From positions 62,001-126,000 of the forward strand of contig JAAFJR010000001.1 of the NCBI GenBank assembly GCA_013298945.1: a DNA stretch of 64,000 nt, written 5' to 3'. The DNA comes from Polaromonas sp. (lineage in GTDB: Bacteria; Pseudomonadota; Gammaproteobacteria; Burkholderiales; Burkholderiaceae_C). The notes under the pieces were generated by a model that did no database searches, had not been told where the DNA came from, and saw only the letters and a list, made by a program, of their open reading frames with translations. How positions within the stretch are numbered: the stretch's first letter is position 1; each line of letters starts with the position of its first letter. A program made the translations under genes and the position numbers. Below, one piece after another: positions 45,380-54,723 of the stretch.

Positions 45380-46126
45380 ATGTTGAAATTTTTAGCGCGT
45401 TTAGATGTTGAAGCTGGCGTAGCTCGCACCAGTCAAAGCAATTTGCGGTTGGCTGTGTTGCTGAGTTTTGTGGCTGGCGCGACCAATGCGGGTGGTTTTT
45501 TGGCGGTGGGGTTGTACACCTCGCACGTTACAGGGCTGTTCTCGTCTATTGCGGATAATTTGATTTTGGGCAATATTTTGCTTACTTTGGGTGCGGTCAC
45601 CGCAGTTGTGGCGTTTTTGCTGGGCGCGATGACAACCGCCATGTTGATTAACTGGGGTTTACGCATCAACCTTCACAGCGCGTATTGCTTACCGCTGTTG
45701 CTAGAGGCTTTCATGCTTTTGGTTTTTGGTGTGTTTGGTGCTTCAATCAAAGCGGTTTCTATCTTGTTGGCACCCGTCACTGTGGTAATTTTGTGCTTCA
45801 TCATGGGGTTGCAAAACGCGTTAATTACCAAAATTTCAAAGGCAGAGTTCCGCAGCACCCATTTGACAGGCGTGGTGACAGATTTGGGTATCGAGTTGGG
45901 CAAGCTGTTTTACGTGAACGACACGTCCCTGCCCATCAAAGTGCTAGCCAATCGTCCAAAACTGCGTGCTTTGGTGTGGCTGCTTTGCAGCTTCATGGTG
46001 GGTGGTTTGGTGGGTGCTCTGGCTTTTAAATACCTAGGCTACACCATGACTTTGGCACTGGCTTTGATGGTTCTGATACCTGCCGTCAAACCAGTTACGG
46101 CAGATGCTCAAAAACGACTGAATTAA
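45380..46126 (+). CDS. YoaK/DUF1275-family membrane protein
   Basis: A 248-residue inner-membrane protein with about six hydrophobic helices. The family motif FVAGATNAGGFLAVGLYTSHVTG is near residues 30-52, and FIMGLQNALITKISKAEFRSTHLTG near 137-160, both typical of DUF1275. Function unknown; the family is often called YoaK. It follows metG after 72 bp, and its 3' end faces the lipoprotein gene. Confidence 0.85.
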   Translation: MLKFLARLDVEAGVARTSQSNLRLAVLLSFVAGATNAGGFLAVGLYTSHVTGLFSSIADNLILGNILLTLGAVTAVVAFLLGAMTTAMLINWGLRINLHSAYCLPLLLEAFMLLVFGVFGASIKAVSILLAPVTVVILCFIMGLQNALITKISKAEFRSTHLTGVVTDLGIELGKLFYVNDTSLPIKVLANRPKLRALVWLLCSFMVGGLVGALAFKYLGYTMTLALALMVLIPAVKPVTADAQKRLN

Positions 46127-46157
46127 TCGCACACCAAGTAGTGATGGTAAGTGTCTT

Positions 46158-46688
46158 TTAGGGCTGTGTCGCAGCCTTGATGGCCGCACCATCAACCACA
46201 GAACCCGTTGAAATCACCTTCAAATCAGGGTTAAACACCACGGTGAAGATTTTTGTATCCGTAACGTTCGGGCCGTCCATATAACGCCAGTCGTAGTGCC
46301 ACTTCATTTGCAGCTCATACGGGGTGATTTTCATGGGCTTTCCCAGCATTTTGCGTACGTCTTCCATCATCATGCCGGGGGTGATTTTGGCAAAATTTTG
46401 CGGTGTCAGCACTTGGCGCAGGGCGCTCATTTTGCCGTCTGTGCCAATGGTGATCATGTAGTTTTGCGTACCGGCGGGTTGGCGGTTGTACTCAAAAATC
46501 TTTGCGCCGTTATCGCCATCCCACACCTTTTCAGGCTCGCCAAACTTCATTTTGACATCGCCCTCTGAGGCAACGCCTTCCTCTAATTGAGAGATGCGCT
46601 GGTTATCGCAAGCAGATAAAAGCATTGCTAAGCTGGTAATAACCGCCAAAGCCCCGAATTTGCAGGAAAAATTAAACACGTCAGACAC
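46158..46688 (-). CDS. BamE/SmpA-like outer-membrane lipoprotein
   Basis: A 176-residue lipoprotein. A hydrophobic signal with the lipobox LLSAC (Cys27) is followed by two short motifs of the SmpA/OmlA type: LEEGVASEGDVKMKFGEPEKVW and KITPGMMMEDVRKMLGKPMKI. BamE assists outer-membrane protein assembly. This protein is longer than E. coli BamE (113 residues) and has a duplicated motif, so it may be a paralogue rather than the BAM subunit itself. Confidence 0.7.
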   Translation of the reverse strand: MSDVFNFSCKFGALAVITSLAMLLSACDNQRISQLEEGVASEGDVKMKFGEPEKVWDGDNGAKIFEYNRQPAGTQNYMITIGTDGKMSALRQVLTPQNFAKITPGMMMEDVRKMLGKPMKITPYELQMKWHYDWRYMDGPNVTDTKIFTVVFNPDLKVISTGSVVDGAAIKAATQP

Positions 46689-46768
46689 CCCGTAAAATGG
46701 TAGTAATGTCGCAATTCTAGTGAATTAAGACTGAAAGCATATTTGTCATCCCATTTTGAGAGAAGTTT

Positions 46769-46984
46769 ATGTCTATCGCTACCAAAATCTTTCGCCGCCC
46801 AGACTACCAGTCAGACACGACGCAGTTCATTGACCAACTCAAAGCCGCCAAGCCCACGCTAGAAGCCGAGCAACGCGCGGGCCGCGCTTTGTTGTGGGAC
46901 AAAAATGTCGATCGCAGTTTGCAAGCGGATATCTTTGAGGGCAAAGTGGCGCAATCCGCTTACGTCTATCAAACTAAAAAGTAA
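46769..46984 (+). CDS. DUF3460 family protein
   Basis: A 71-residue soluble protein, MSIATKIFRRPDYQSDTTQF at the start and QSAYVYQTKK at the end. This small family is often encoded directly upstream of scpA in betaproteobacteria, as here (18-bp gap). AGAGAAG precedes the ATG. Function unknown. Confidence 0.8.
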   Translation: MSIATKIFRRPDYQSDTTQFIDQLKAAKPTLEAEQRAGRALLWDKNVDRSLQADIFEGKVAQSAYVYQTKK

Positions 46985-47002
46985 GCTAATCCCTCCAATC
47001 AA

Positions 47003-47839
47003 ATGACTGAGCAAGCCGGCCTGTTGCCTGAAGTTGCCATCATGCCGCAGGTGGTTGACCAAGTGGCGCTTGCACGTCTGTACGGAGAGCCGCTGTTTAA
47101 TTTGCCCAATGATTTGTACATCCCGCCCGATGCTTTGGAGGTCTTTTTAGAGGCTTTTGAAGGCCCGCTGGACTTGCTGCTGTACTTGATTCGCAAGCAA
47201 AATTTCAATATTTTGGACATTCCCATGGCGCCGCTAACGCGCCAGTATTTGAGTTATGTCGAAGAAATCAAGAAACACAACCTCGAACTAGCCGCCGAAT
47301 ACCTGCTGATGGCGGCCATGCTGATTGAAATTAAATCGCGCATGCTGCTGCCACCCAAGCGCACGGCTGAGGGCGTGGAGCCCGAAGACCCGCGTGCCGA
47401 GCTGGTGCGCCGTTTGATGGAATACGAGCAAATCAAGTTGGCATCCATCAAAATCAACAACCTGCCACAAATGGGCCGCGATGTGCTCAAAGCGCAGGTT
47501 TATATCGAGCAAGCTTTAAAACCGCGCTTCCCTGATGTCGATATGGCAGATTTGCAAAGTGCGTGGCAAGATATTCTGAAACGCGCCAAGCTGGTGCAAC
47601 ATCACACGATTTCAAAAGAAGAACTGTCAGTGCGCGAGTACATGAGCATCATTTTGCGCCGCATGCAGGGCAAAAAGTTCTTGGAATTCGAGCGCCTGTT
47701 TGATGCCAGCAAAGGCATTCCCGTCCTCGTCGTCACCTTTGTGGCCATGTTGGAGCTGGCTAAAGAGGGTTTGATCAACTTCGTGCAGGCCGAGTCGTAT
47801 GCGCCGATTTATGTGACGCTGACCTATACACCAACGTAA
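47003..47839 (+). CDS. scpA: segregation and condensation protein A
   Basis: A 278-residue kleisin that links SMC arms in chromosome condensation. [24 protein letters not shown] near residues 51-74 is the SMC-binding signature and [21 protein letters not shown] follows. The C-terminal winged-helix part is present (FLEFERLFD). Its usual partner scpB is not in this window. It is followed after 16 bp by nadB. Confidence 0.94.
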   Translation: MTEQAGLLPEVAIMPQVVDQVALARLYGEPLFNLPNDLYIPPDALEVFLEAFEGPLDLLLYLIRKQNFNILDIPMAPLTRQYLSYVEEIKKHNLELAAEYLLMAAMLIEIKSRMLLPPKRTAEGVEPEDPRAELVRRLMEYEQIKLASIKINNLPQMGRDVLKAQVYIEQALKPRFPDVDMADLQSAWQDILKRAKLVQHHTISKEELSVREYMSIILRRMQGKKFLEFERLFDASKGIPVLVVTFVAMLELAKEGLINFVQAESYAPIYVTLTYTPT

Positions 47840-47855
47840 TGAATTACATCTCGCT

Positions 47856-49448
47856 ATGACACAACAATTCGACGTCATCATCATCGGCAGCGGCTTGGCT
47901 GGTTTGTCCGCCGCGCTGCATTTGGCACCCACACACCGCGTGGCCGTTATCACCAAAAACGTCTTGGGTGATGGCTCAAGCGCATGGGCGCAGGGCGGTA
48001 TTGCTGCGGTGCTAGGCGAGGGTGACACCATCAAATCGCATGTGGACGACACCTTGGTCGCAGGTGCGGGTTTGTGTGATTTGGATGCGACCATGTTCAC
48101 CGTTGAGCACGCGCCCGAAGCCGTGCACTGGCTGGAGCAATTGGGTGTGGAATTTACGCAAGAAGATGGCCACGTTCATCTCACCCGCGAAGGTGGCCAC
48201 TCAGAGCGCCGCATCGTCCACGTGACAGACGCCACGGGTGCAGCCGTGCAAAAAGTGCTGGTGCAGCGCGTCAAAGAAACGTCCAACATCACCGTGTTTG
48301 AGCAGCACATGTTGGTTGATTTGATAACGGTTACTGGTGTTGGTGACTCGGAAAAACGCTGCCTAGGTGCGTATGTGCTGGATCAAGTCAAAGACGAAGT
48401 CGAAACCTTCTCTGCCCCGCACACCATTTTGGCGACTGGCGGCGCTGGCAAAGTTTATTTGTACACCACTAACCCTGATACTGCCACGGGTGACGGCATC
48501 GCTGCCGCTTGGCGCGCGGGCTGCAGCGTGGCAAACATGGAATTCATCCAGTTCCACCCGACCTGCTTGTACCACCCGCATGCCAAGAGTTTTTTGATCA
48601 CCGAAGCCGTGCGCGGCGAGGGTGGCCACTTACTGTGGCCCAAAGAAGCGGGCGCTGAATATGCAGGAAAACGCTTCATGCCCGAGCACGACCCACGCCT
48701 AGAACTTGCCCCGCGCGACGTGGTAGCCCGCGCGATTGACTTTGAGATGAAAAAGCACGGCGTTGATTGTGTCTACCTCGATATTTCGCATAAATCGCCA
48801 GAATTTTTGCAAGAGCATTTCCCCAACATCAAAGCCAAGTGCTTGGAGCTGGGCATTGACATCACCAAAGAGCCCATCCCCGTCGTGCCCGCAGCGCATT
48901 ACACCTGCGGCGGCGTGATGACGGATTTGCAAGGCCACACCGACGTATCTGGCTTGTTTGCCATTGGCGAGACAACGTATACCGGTCTGCACGGCGCGAA
49001 CCGTTTGGCCAGCAATTCGCTGGTTGAATGCATGGTTTTCGCCAAATCAGCCGCCAGCGCCATCAAGCTTGAGGCCAAACCCGCCCCAGGCCAGCTACCC
49101 GCGTGGGACGATAGTCGCGTGACCGATCCCGACGAGCTCGTTGTCGTATCCCACAACTGGGCCGAGCTGCGCCGCTTCATGTGGGACTACGTCGGCATCG
49201 TCCGCACCAACAAGCGCCTTGAGCGCGCCGCGCATCGCATTAACCTTTTGAAAGCCGAAATTCAAGAGTTCTATGCCCGCTTTCACGTCACACGCGACTT
49301 GCTGGAGCTGCGTAATTTGGTCGAAGTGGCCGATTTGATCGTCCAGTCCGCCCTCTTGCGCAAAGAAAGCCGTGGCTTGCACTTCAGCCGCGATTATCCA
49401 GAGATGTTGAAAGAAGCCAAGCCGACGGTTTTGAAGTCGGTTGAGTGA
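47856..49448 (+). CDS. nadB: L-aspartate oxidase
   Basis: First enzyme of de novo NAD synthesis, oxidising L-aspartate to iminoaspartate. The 530-residue flavoprotein has the FAD loop [10 protein letters not shown] at residues 11-20, [10 protein letters not shown], and the catalytic segment [13 protein letters not shown] and [10 protein letters not shown] near 350. The C-terminal three-helix domain is complete. Its partner nadA lies 3 kb downstream on the other strand, with nadC. Confidence 0.96.
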   Translation: MTQQFDVIIIGSGLAGLSAALHLAPTHRVAVITKNVLGDGSSAWAQGGIAAVLGEGDTIKSHVDDTLVAGAGLCDLDATMFTVEHAPEAVHWLEQLGVEFTQEDGHVHLTREGGHSERRIVHVTDATGAAVQKVLVQRVKETSNITVFEQHMLVDLITVTGVGDSEKRCLGAYVLDQVKDEVETFSAPHTILATGGAGKVYLYTTNPDTATGDGIAAAWRAGCSVANMEFIQFHPTCLYHPHAKSFLITEAVRGEGGHLLWPKEAGAEYAGKRFMPEHDPRLELAPRDVVARAIDFEMKKHGVDCVYLDISHKSPEFLQEHFPNIKAKCLELGIDITKEPIPVVPAAHYTCGGVMTDLQGHTDVSGLFAIGETTYTGLHGANRLASNSLVECMVFAKSAASAIKLEAKPAPGQLPAWDDSRVTDPDELVVVSHNWAELRRFMWDYVGIVRTNKRLERAAHRINLLKAEIQEFYARFHVTRDLLELRNLVEVADLIVQSALLRKESRGLHFSRDYPEMLKEAKPTVLKSVE

Positions 49449-49453
49449 TTTTT

Positions 49454-49497
49454 GCTATATTTTTAATAGCTAATTAGGCAATAAATACGCTGGCTAG
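49454..49497 (-). repeat. dispersed repeat, intergenic copy (nadB-panD gap)
   Basis: On the minus strand TAGCCAGCGTATTTATTGCC then TAATTAGCTATTAAAAATAT. A well-preserved copy, with TAA. Confidence 0.9.
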
Positions 49498-49539
49498 GTG
49501 CCAATTTTGTATTGAAATTGAAAGAAATTGGAGTAAACC

Positions 49540-49920
49540 ATGTTTCGTACACTTCTGAAATCCAAAATCCACCGCGTCTCCGTCACCCAGTGCGAGCTGC
49601 ATTACGAAGGCTCCTGCGCGATTGATGAAAACTTGCTGGAAGCAGCCAATATCGTCGAAAACGAGCAAATCCACATCTGGAATATCAACAACGGCGAACG
49701 CTTCATCACTTACGCCATCCGCGGCGAGCGCGGCACCGGCATGATCTCCGTCAACGGCTCAGCCGCCCGCCGAGCCAGCGCCGGCGACCTCATCATCATC
49801 GCCGCCTTCGCGCAAGTTCACGAAGACAATGTCGCCACGCATCAGCCGAAATTAGTGTTTGTGAATGAGAAGAATCAGCAGACGGCGCTCAGGTCGAATG
49901 TGCCGTTGCAGTTGAAGTGA
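49540..49920 (+). CDS. panD: aspartate 1-decarboxylase
   Basis: Makes beta-alanine for pantothenate from L-aspartate. The 126-residue proenzyme cleaves itself at Gly24-Ser25 in HYEGSC to form the pyruvoyl group; this site and Lys9 and Tyr58-region residues are in place ([18 protein letters not shown]). GGAG precedes the ATG. It shares its substrate with NadB, encoded just upstream, and supplies PanC, encoded 6 kb downstream. Confidence 0.95.
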   Translation: MFRTLLKSKIHRVSVTQCELHYEGSCAIDENLLEAANIVENEQIHIWNINNGERFITYAIRGERGTGMISVNGSAARRASAGDLIIIAAFAQVHEDNVATHQPKLVFVNEKNQQTALRSNVPLQLK

Positions 49921-49936
49921 TGCTGACTTCGATCAG

Positions 49937-50365
49937 TCATCGATTCTCTACGTAACGTCCAACGACGCAATCCGTTGGGCGACTTGTATTCCAACAGGAA
50001 ATAAGTTTATGTTTAGCGTGTTTATGCCAATAGCTAATCTTTTTTAGATCTTGCGAATTTATTTCACCTGCCAATATTCGGCAATCCTCTATCGCGAAGC
50101 TAACATTTAAATTGGCTGAAACGACATGAAAATGCGGGGGCGGATGTTCGTTTGGATAGATTTCAATTTTCAAACCGTTTACTCGTGCAATAAGGTGTCG
50201 AATTTCAATGAGTATATCTTCACCGTTATCATTCCAAATCGAGCAAGGATTATGAAGTATTGCCTCTAACCAAGCAGTCCAGTCTTCAATGGTATTTAAA
50301 TCCGATGGATCAGCATTATGAAAAAAAGGACTTCTTTTCAATTGCTCAAAGGTCAATCCTTTCAA
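49937..50365 (-). CDS. DUF4160 domain protein
   Basis: A 142-residue protein. The C-terminal half has the DUF4160 pattern: KIEIYPNEHPPPHFHV followed by a hydrophobic strand, RILAGEIN and ISYWHKHAKHKLISCW. The first 55 residues are not recognised. DUF4160 proteins often come with a small DUF2442 partner in toxin-antitoxin-like pairs; no partner is adjacent here. It lies between repeats in a loose region of small minus-strand genes. Confidence 0.6.
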   Translation of the reverse strand: MKGLTFEQLKRSPFFHNADPSDLNTIEDWTAWLEAILHNPCSIWNDNGEDILIEIRHLIARVNGLKIEIYPNEHPPPHFHVVSANLNVSFAIEDCRILAGEINSQDLKKISYWHKHAKHKLISCWNTSRPTDCVVGRYVENR

Positions 50366-50390
50366 AGTGCTCTCCTTTACCTGAAAATTG

Positions 50391-50433
50391 CTACAAATAA
50401 AATAGCTGCTTAGGCAATGAATACGCTGGCTAG
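50391..50433 (-). repeat. dispersed repeat, intergenic copy
   Basis: On the minus strand TAGCCAGCGTATTCATTGCC then TAAGCAGCTATTTTTATTTG. It is located upstream of the DUF4160 gene. Confidence 0.88.
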
Positions 50434-50441
50434 GTGCATAT

Positions 50442-50780
50442 TTAAACCTCTGCCATTCGCACTTCTAATATCTCGTATTCAATCGCCTCTTGGTAAGTCT
50501 TGGCATCGCTCTGCGCCAAGTGCAATAATATTTGCGGCGCTTGCTTTTTAATATAGCGGGGAATAAGAATACCTAGCAATACCAGTGGTGCACCAACCCA
50601 GGGATAGCCTGAAATTGCTAAGGCTGCACCAATACCAATCATTGGTAATGCAATACCAATGACAAAGAGTTTGTGTTTGATATATTTTTGTGCCCGTTCA
50701 GGGTTAACAATAACGCGGAAACGCCCGCGGGGTAATCCGGTTTTGAATTCTTGATGCTCGATATAGATAGGTTCTTGCAT
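50442..50780 (-). CDS. small membrane protein, unknown
   Basis: A 112-residue protein with two adjacent hydrophobic segments (LFVIGIALPMIGIGAALAIS and VGAPLVLLGILI) forming a helical hairpin, preceded by a basic, soluble N-terminus and followed by a cytoplasmic helix ending EIEVRMAEV-like acidic residues. I do not recognise the family. It is flanked on both sides by copies of the dispersed repeat. Confidence 0.6.
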   Translation of the reverse strand: MQEPIYIEHQEFKTGLPRGRFRVIVNPERAQKYIKHKLFVIGIALPMIGIGAALAISGYPWVGAPLVLLGILIPRYIKKQAPQILLHLAQSDAKTYQEAIEYEILEVRMAEV

Positions 50781-50840
50781 TTTTCAACTGCGGTAAATCG
50801 TTAAAATTATATAAATTACTAATTAATTAGTGTATTTTTA

Positions 50841-50882
50841 CTATTTATTTTATAGCTGCTTAGGTAATAAATACGCCGGCTA
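50841..50882 (-). repeat. dispersed repeat, intergenic copy
   Basis: On the minus strand TAGCCGGCGTATTTATTACC then TAAGCAGCTATAAAATAAAT. It lies between queD and the small membrane protein gene. Confidence 0.9.
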
Positions 50883-50912
50883 CAGCCGAGAATATCCCTT
50901 AAAAGCTACTAC

Positions 50913-51302
50913 TTAATTGATAGCAACCTGCATATCGCACCTGTCACCCAAAGATTCACGCCACACAGATACTCGGGACAATTGCAATCCATTGTCGCGC
51001 ATTGCTTTTTCAATATAGATGCAGAGGTTTTCTAGGGTTGGGATGCCTAAGTTTGGCACTTCATCTAAATAATGATGATCGAGTAATTCACGCACTTTGG
51101 CAACCTCTAGGCGAATCAAACCAATATCCATCACCATGCCGGTATTAATATTTATTTCACCTTGCACCGCGACCTCAGCCAGATAAGTGTGGCCATGAAT
51201 ACGGCGGCTGCCTTCGATCTCTATCTCTCGGTTCAACCTGTGGGCGGCGTCGAAATAAAAGCGTTGGCTGACTTCAAAAGAATGTTTATTCGTTGTATTC
51301 AT
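50913..51302 (-). CDS. queD: 6-carboxytetrahydropterin synthase QueD-like
   Basis: Second step of queuosine synthesis. The 129-residue protein, from the ATG at 51302, has the zinc histidines in FDAAHRL and IHGHTY, and later LLDHHYLDEV and ENLCIYIEKA. The catalytic Cys found four residues before HGH in E. coli QueD (CxxxHGH) is replaced by Ser (SRRIHGH), so activity as QueD is not assured. The ATG overlaps the queE stop by 4 bp (ATGA), supporting a role in the same pathway. A further in-frame ATG upstream lies in queE. Confidence 0.8.
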   Translation of the reverse strand: MNTTNKHSFEVSQRFYFDAAHRLNREIEIEGSRRIHGHTYLAEVAVQGEININTGMVMDIGLIRLEVAKVRELLDHHYLDEVPNLGIPTLENLCIYIEKAMRDNGLQLSRVSVWRESLGDRCDMQVAIN

Positions 51303-51973
51303 CGTATCCCAGTTATTTTGTGCGTTTGCAGACTCAGTTTCCAAGCAGGGTTATCTAAGCACATTTGAATGCAGGCTTTGATATTGTCTTTGTGCAAAAT
51401 ATTATTAGTAATGTCGTCTAAGGGGGATATATATTTATTGTCAAACTGCAATTCAGCAGAATTTGCAAAATGATCCAAATCAGCCTTGGTAAACCCAACT
51501 TGCGGCCAGACGATTTTTAATTCATCACCGCTTTTCTGCACCCAATCAACACCTGCCGCCCCCGCTTTGGGGCTGATGCACAACCAATCAATACCTTTAA
51601 GCGCTTTGACCGTGCCATTGCTTTCCACAGCGATGGTGAAGCCTTGCGCGTGCAAGGCTTCTAGGAGCATTTCATCAACTTGCAGCAAGGGTTCGCCGCC
51701 CGTCAGTACAACGAAGCGGTTGGATTTATCTGAATTTGGCCAAAGCGAGGTAATTTTTAGCGCCAATGCTTCCGCCGTGGAAAATTTCCCGCCCAGCGTG
51801 CCATCCGTCCCCACAAACTCGGTATCGCAAAATTGACAGACGGCGCTTGCTCGGTCTTGCTCACGCCCCGTCCACAAGTTGCAGCCCGAAAAGCGGCAAA
51901 ACACCGCCGGCCGCCCCGCATTGCCGCCTTCGCCTTGCAGGGTGTAGAAGATTTCTTTGACCGAATATGTCAT
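51299..51973 (-). CDS. queE: 7-carboxy-7-deazaguanine synthase
   Basis: Radical-SAM enzyme that contracts the pterin ring in queuosine synthesis. The 224-residue protein has YTLQGEGGNAG near residues 11-21 and the variant cluster motif C31-x14-C46-x2-C49 known for many proteobacterial QueE proteins. TGGEPLLQ binds S-adenosylmethionine. It is followed directly by queD. queC is not in the window. Confidence 0.93.
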   Translation of the reverse strand: MTYSVKEIFYTLQGEGGNAGRPAVFCRFSGCNLWTGREQDRASAVCQFCDTEFVGTDGTLGGKFSTAEALALKITSLWPNSDKSNRFVVLTGGEPLLQVDEMLLEALHAQGFTIAVESNGTVKALKGIDWLCISPKAGAAGVDWVQKSGDELKIVWPQVGFTKADLDHFANSAELQFDNKYISPLDDITNNILHKDNIKACIQMCLDNPAWKLSLQTHKITGIR

Positions 51974-52014
51974 GTGTTGATTATCTTAGCGTCAGAATTT
52001 GGCTGAACCTGAGT

Positions 52015-52560
52015 TCACATTTCAGAAAAAGCTGCCGTAACAGCACAGTGTTTTTGATCTACTGCAAACCAGCACGAACTATCCATCGGTTCGGGGAGTG
52101 AGTTCCACGCAACTATTAAATGAAAGCTCAAAGCATCCGTTTTTAGCGCGGTTTGGATTCGAATAGATAGAGAATTGGCGGAGTATTCGAAAGTATCATT
52201 TGAAATTACAATTCGCTCCCGAAGCCTAGCTTTTAATTCAATTGCATCTTCGGTTCCAATCAGTAGCATAGATTGCATGTTGTACCATGCCTGCGCTTCC
52301 AGCCCTTCACCCGTTTCAGGTCCAAACTCAATTGAAGCAGTTGATTGAAGTTGCGCTTTGAGATGGATATCTGTTCCTATCTGCGGTGTTTTTATGCGAA
52401 GAAGAGCGGAATAGCAGCCCGCTACGGACATTCCTTTAGGTAATGATGGCTCAAAAGGTGCGACATTGAGCGAAAGTTGTGAATTAGATTCAACGGCAGC
52501 TTCAGCGATAAACTCAAGTTCACCTACTGGTGTAGCGATACGCAAAGTTTTGGTCGGCAT
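52015..52560 (-). CDS. hypothetical protein between nadA and queE
   Basis: A 181-residue soluble protein I do not recognise. It is mostly beta-strand-like, with no signal peptide, no membrane helix and few cysteines. It starts MPTKTLRIATPVGELEFIA and ends KHCAVTAAFSEM. It sits 15 bp after nadA and 41 bp before queE, so it is probably co-transcribed. No catalytic motif was found. Confidence 0.6.
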   Translation of the reverse strand: MPTKTLRIATPVGELEFIAEAAVESNSQLSLNVAPFEPSLPKGMSVAGCYSALLRIKTPQIGTDIHLKAQLQSTASIEFGPETGEGLEAQAWYNMQSMLLIGTEDAIELKARLRERIVISNDTFEYSANSLSIRIQTALKTDALSFHLIVAWNSLPEPMDSSCWFAVDQKHCAVTAAFSEM

Positions 52561-52575
52561 GCTGTTAGACGGTTC

Positions 52576-53688
52576 TTATGCCGCACCGATGTTGGGCACG
52601 AGGTGGCTGGTCGGCTGCCCATTGCGCAGCGCGGCGGTGAAGGCCAGCATGCGGTCAATCGGCAAGCGGGCACGCACGCCTAGCGCGGGGTCAATGTGGA
52701 TTTGATTTGTGTTGGTTTCCAACACATGCGCCAGCGCTGCCAAGCCGTTCATCGCCATCCACGGGCAGTGGGCACAGCTTTTGCAGGTGGCGCTGTTGCC
52801 GGCGGTGGGGGCTTCTAAAAAGATTTTTCCTGGGTTTTGCGTGCGCAGCTTGTGCATCATGCCGTTGTCGGTCGCGACGATAAACTCTTTGGCGTCCATC
52901 TCTCGCGCGGCTTTCAAAATAGCGGAGGTGGATCCGACTGCGTCTGCCAGTGCGACCACGGCTGCGGGAGATTCAGGGTGAACCAAGACTTTGGCTTTGG
53001 GATGATCCTTCATCAAAGCTTCGAGTTCTGCCGCTTTGAACTCGTCATGCACGATGCAAGCGCCGTTCCAAAACACCATGTCTGCGCCCGTTTCGCGCTG
53101 GATGTAACCGCCCAAGTGTTTATCAGGTGCCCACAGGATTTTTTGTCCTTTGTCTTTGAGCGCTTTGACGATATCTAACGCGCAGCTGCTTGTCACCAGC
53201 CAATCCGACCGCGCTTTGACAGCAGCGCTGGTGTTGGCGTAAACGACGACGGTGCGGTCGGGGTATTGGTCGCAAAATTTGCTGAAATCGTCAATCGGGC
53301 AACCTAAATCTAGCGAGCAGGTGGCTTCTAGTTCGGGCATCAAAATCGTCTTTTCAGGCGACAAAATTTTCGCCGTCTCACCCATGAAGCGCACGCCAGA
53401 GACAACCAGCGTTTGTGCAGCATGATCACGACCAAAACGCGCCATTTCCAAAGAATCGCTGACAATGCCGCCCGTCTCTTCCGCCAAATCTTGCAAATCG
53501 GGGTGTACGTAGTAGTGCGATACCATCACCGCGTTGCGCTCTTTGAGCAGGCGTTTGATGCGTTCTTTCAGTTCAATGCGCTCGTGCGGCAGCGGCTCGG
53601 GCGGCACTTTCACCCACACATTGCGGGTGGGGCAGGCGGGCTGGTCATATTCGACGTTGATTTGTTTCAAAACAGCGGTGGTCATCAT
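52576..53688 (-). CDS. nadA: quinolinate synthase A
   Basis: Condenses iminoaspartate with dihydroxyacetone phosphate to quinolinate using a [4Fe-4S] cluster. The 370-residue protein has [20 protein letters not shown] near residues 54-75, conserved Cys in [11 protein letters not shown] and in the C-terminal [13 protein letters not shown], and MPDKHLG-like [10 protein letters not shown]. Two adjacent ATGs are possible starts; GGAATA lies upstream. It follows nadC on the minus strand (20-bp gap). Confidence 0.95.
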   Translation of the reverse strand: MMTTAVLKQINVEYDQPACPTRNVWVKVPPEPLPHERIELKERIKRLLKERNAVMVSHYYVHPDLQDLAEETGGIVSDSLEMARFGRDHAAQTLVVSGVRFMGETAKILSPEKTILMPELEATCSLDLGCPIDDFSKFCDQYPDRTVVVYANTSAAVKARSDWLVTSSCALDIVKALKDKGQKILWAPDKHLGGYIQRETGADMVFWNGACIVHDEFKAAELEALMKDHPKAKVLVHPESPAAVVALADAVGSTSAILKAAREMDAKEFIVATDNGMMHKLRTQNPGKIFLEAPTAGNSATCKSCAHCPWMAMNGLAALAHVLETNTNQIHIDPALGVRARLPIDRMLAFTAALRNGQPTSHLVPNIGAA

Positions 53689-53708
53689 TTATTCCTAAAA
53701 AATATCGC

Positions 53709-54575
53709 TTATAAAGCGCCAAAACGCATCGAAAAATCGGTTGCTTTCACGTCTTTGGTCAGCGTGCCGATGGAAATGCGGTCCACACCAGTTTCTGCCA
53801 GTTCGCGCAGGCCGTTCAGCGTCACGCCGCCTGAGATTTCCAAGATTGCACGGCCTTGGTTGATTTTGACTGCCTCATGCAAAGTCGGCACGCTCATGTT
53901 GTCCAGTAAGATCATTTTTGCACCTGCGTCCAGCGCCTCTGCAAGCTGGTCTAAACGCTCCACTTCAATTTCAATGAACTTGGCATTCGGCGCGAGTTTG
54001 GCAGCGCGTTCTAGCACGGCTGGAATACTGCCTGCTGCGGCGATATGGTTTTCTTTAATCAACACCGCGTCATAAAGTCCAATGCGGTGGTTGGTGCCGC
54101 CGCCGCACATCACGGCGTATTTTTGCGCCAATCGCAAGCCGGGCAGTGTTTTGCGGGTATCGACGATTTTGGCTTTTGTGCCTTTCACGATATCTACATA
54201 AACTGCCGTTTTGGTGGCGACGCCGCTCATCATCTGCATGAAATTCAAGGCCGTGCGCTCAGCTGTTAGTAATTTTCCAGCGAAACCTTCGATGTCCAGC
54301 ACCGTTTGGTCGGCTTGGCAGCGTTCACCCTCGCAGACGCGCCAAGTTAGCTTGGCTGTCGGGTCAAGTCCCAAAATCGCCGCTTCTGCCCACGCCGAGC
54401 CGCAAATAACGGCAGATTCGCGCGCCAAGATGCGAGCGGTGGTGCGTTTGGCGGGGTCTATCAAGCTCGCGGTCAAATCGCCGGTGTTGACGTCCTCTAG
54501 CAAAGCGCGAGCTACATCGGCTTTGGCGAGTGCCGTGATCGCTTCGGCGGTAAATTCTGTGTTCAAAAGTGTCAT
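53709..54575 (-). CDS. nadC: nicotinate-nucleotide pyrophosphorylase
   Basis: Turns quinolinate and PRPP into nicotinate mononucleotide. The 288-residue protein has the phosphoribosyl-binding segments TRKTLPGLRLAQKYAV and CGGGTNHRIGLYD near residues 137-168, and IEIEVERLDQL and ILLDNMS near the C-terminal barrel. It heads a probable minus-strand operon nadC-nadA-unknown-queE-queD. Confidence 0.95.
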   Translation of the reverse strand: MTLLNTEFTAEAITALAKADVARALLEDVNTGDLTASLIDPAKRTTARILARESAVICGSAWAEAAILGLDPTAKLTWRVCEGERCQADQTVLDIEGFAGKLLTAERTALNFMQMMSGVATKTAVYVDIVKGTKAKIVDTRKTLPGLRLAQKYAVMCGGGTNHRIGLYDAVLIKENHIAAAGSIPAVLERAAKLAPNAKFIEIEVERLDQLAEALDAGAKMILLDNMSVPTLHEAVKINQGRAILEISGGVTLNGLRELAETGVDRISIGTLTKDVKATDFSMRFGAL

Positions 54576-54580
54576 ATTCG

Positions 54581-54615
54581 CTATTAGTACTCAATAAGTA
54601 GGCAATATATTGGAC
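54581..54615 (-). repeat. possible degenerate dispersed repeat in the nadC-panB gap
   Basis: CTATTAGTACTCAATA and TAGGCAATATATTGG keep the order of the repeat's GCTAT, TTAGGCAATA and TACGCTGG blocks, but with several changes. The 148-bp gap also has to hold the promoters of nadC and panB. Confidence 0.3.
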
Positions 54616-54723
54616 AAGAGGTGTGCGTTTCGGCCTATTTTGTCGAAATTATGAAATAGACTCTGCATTTTCGCAGCTAAATAGGCGAAATGCTTTGAAA
54701 TCAAACTTTGCAGGGAGCCCGCT

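Noticed and set aside
49937-50365. A toxin-antitoxin module based on DUF4160
   Set aside because: No DUF2442-like or helix-turn-helix partner is adjacent, so a module cannot be supported.
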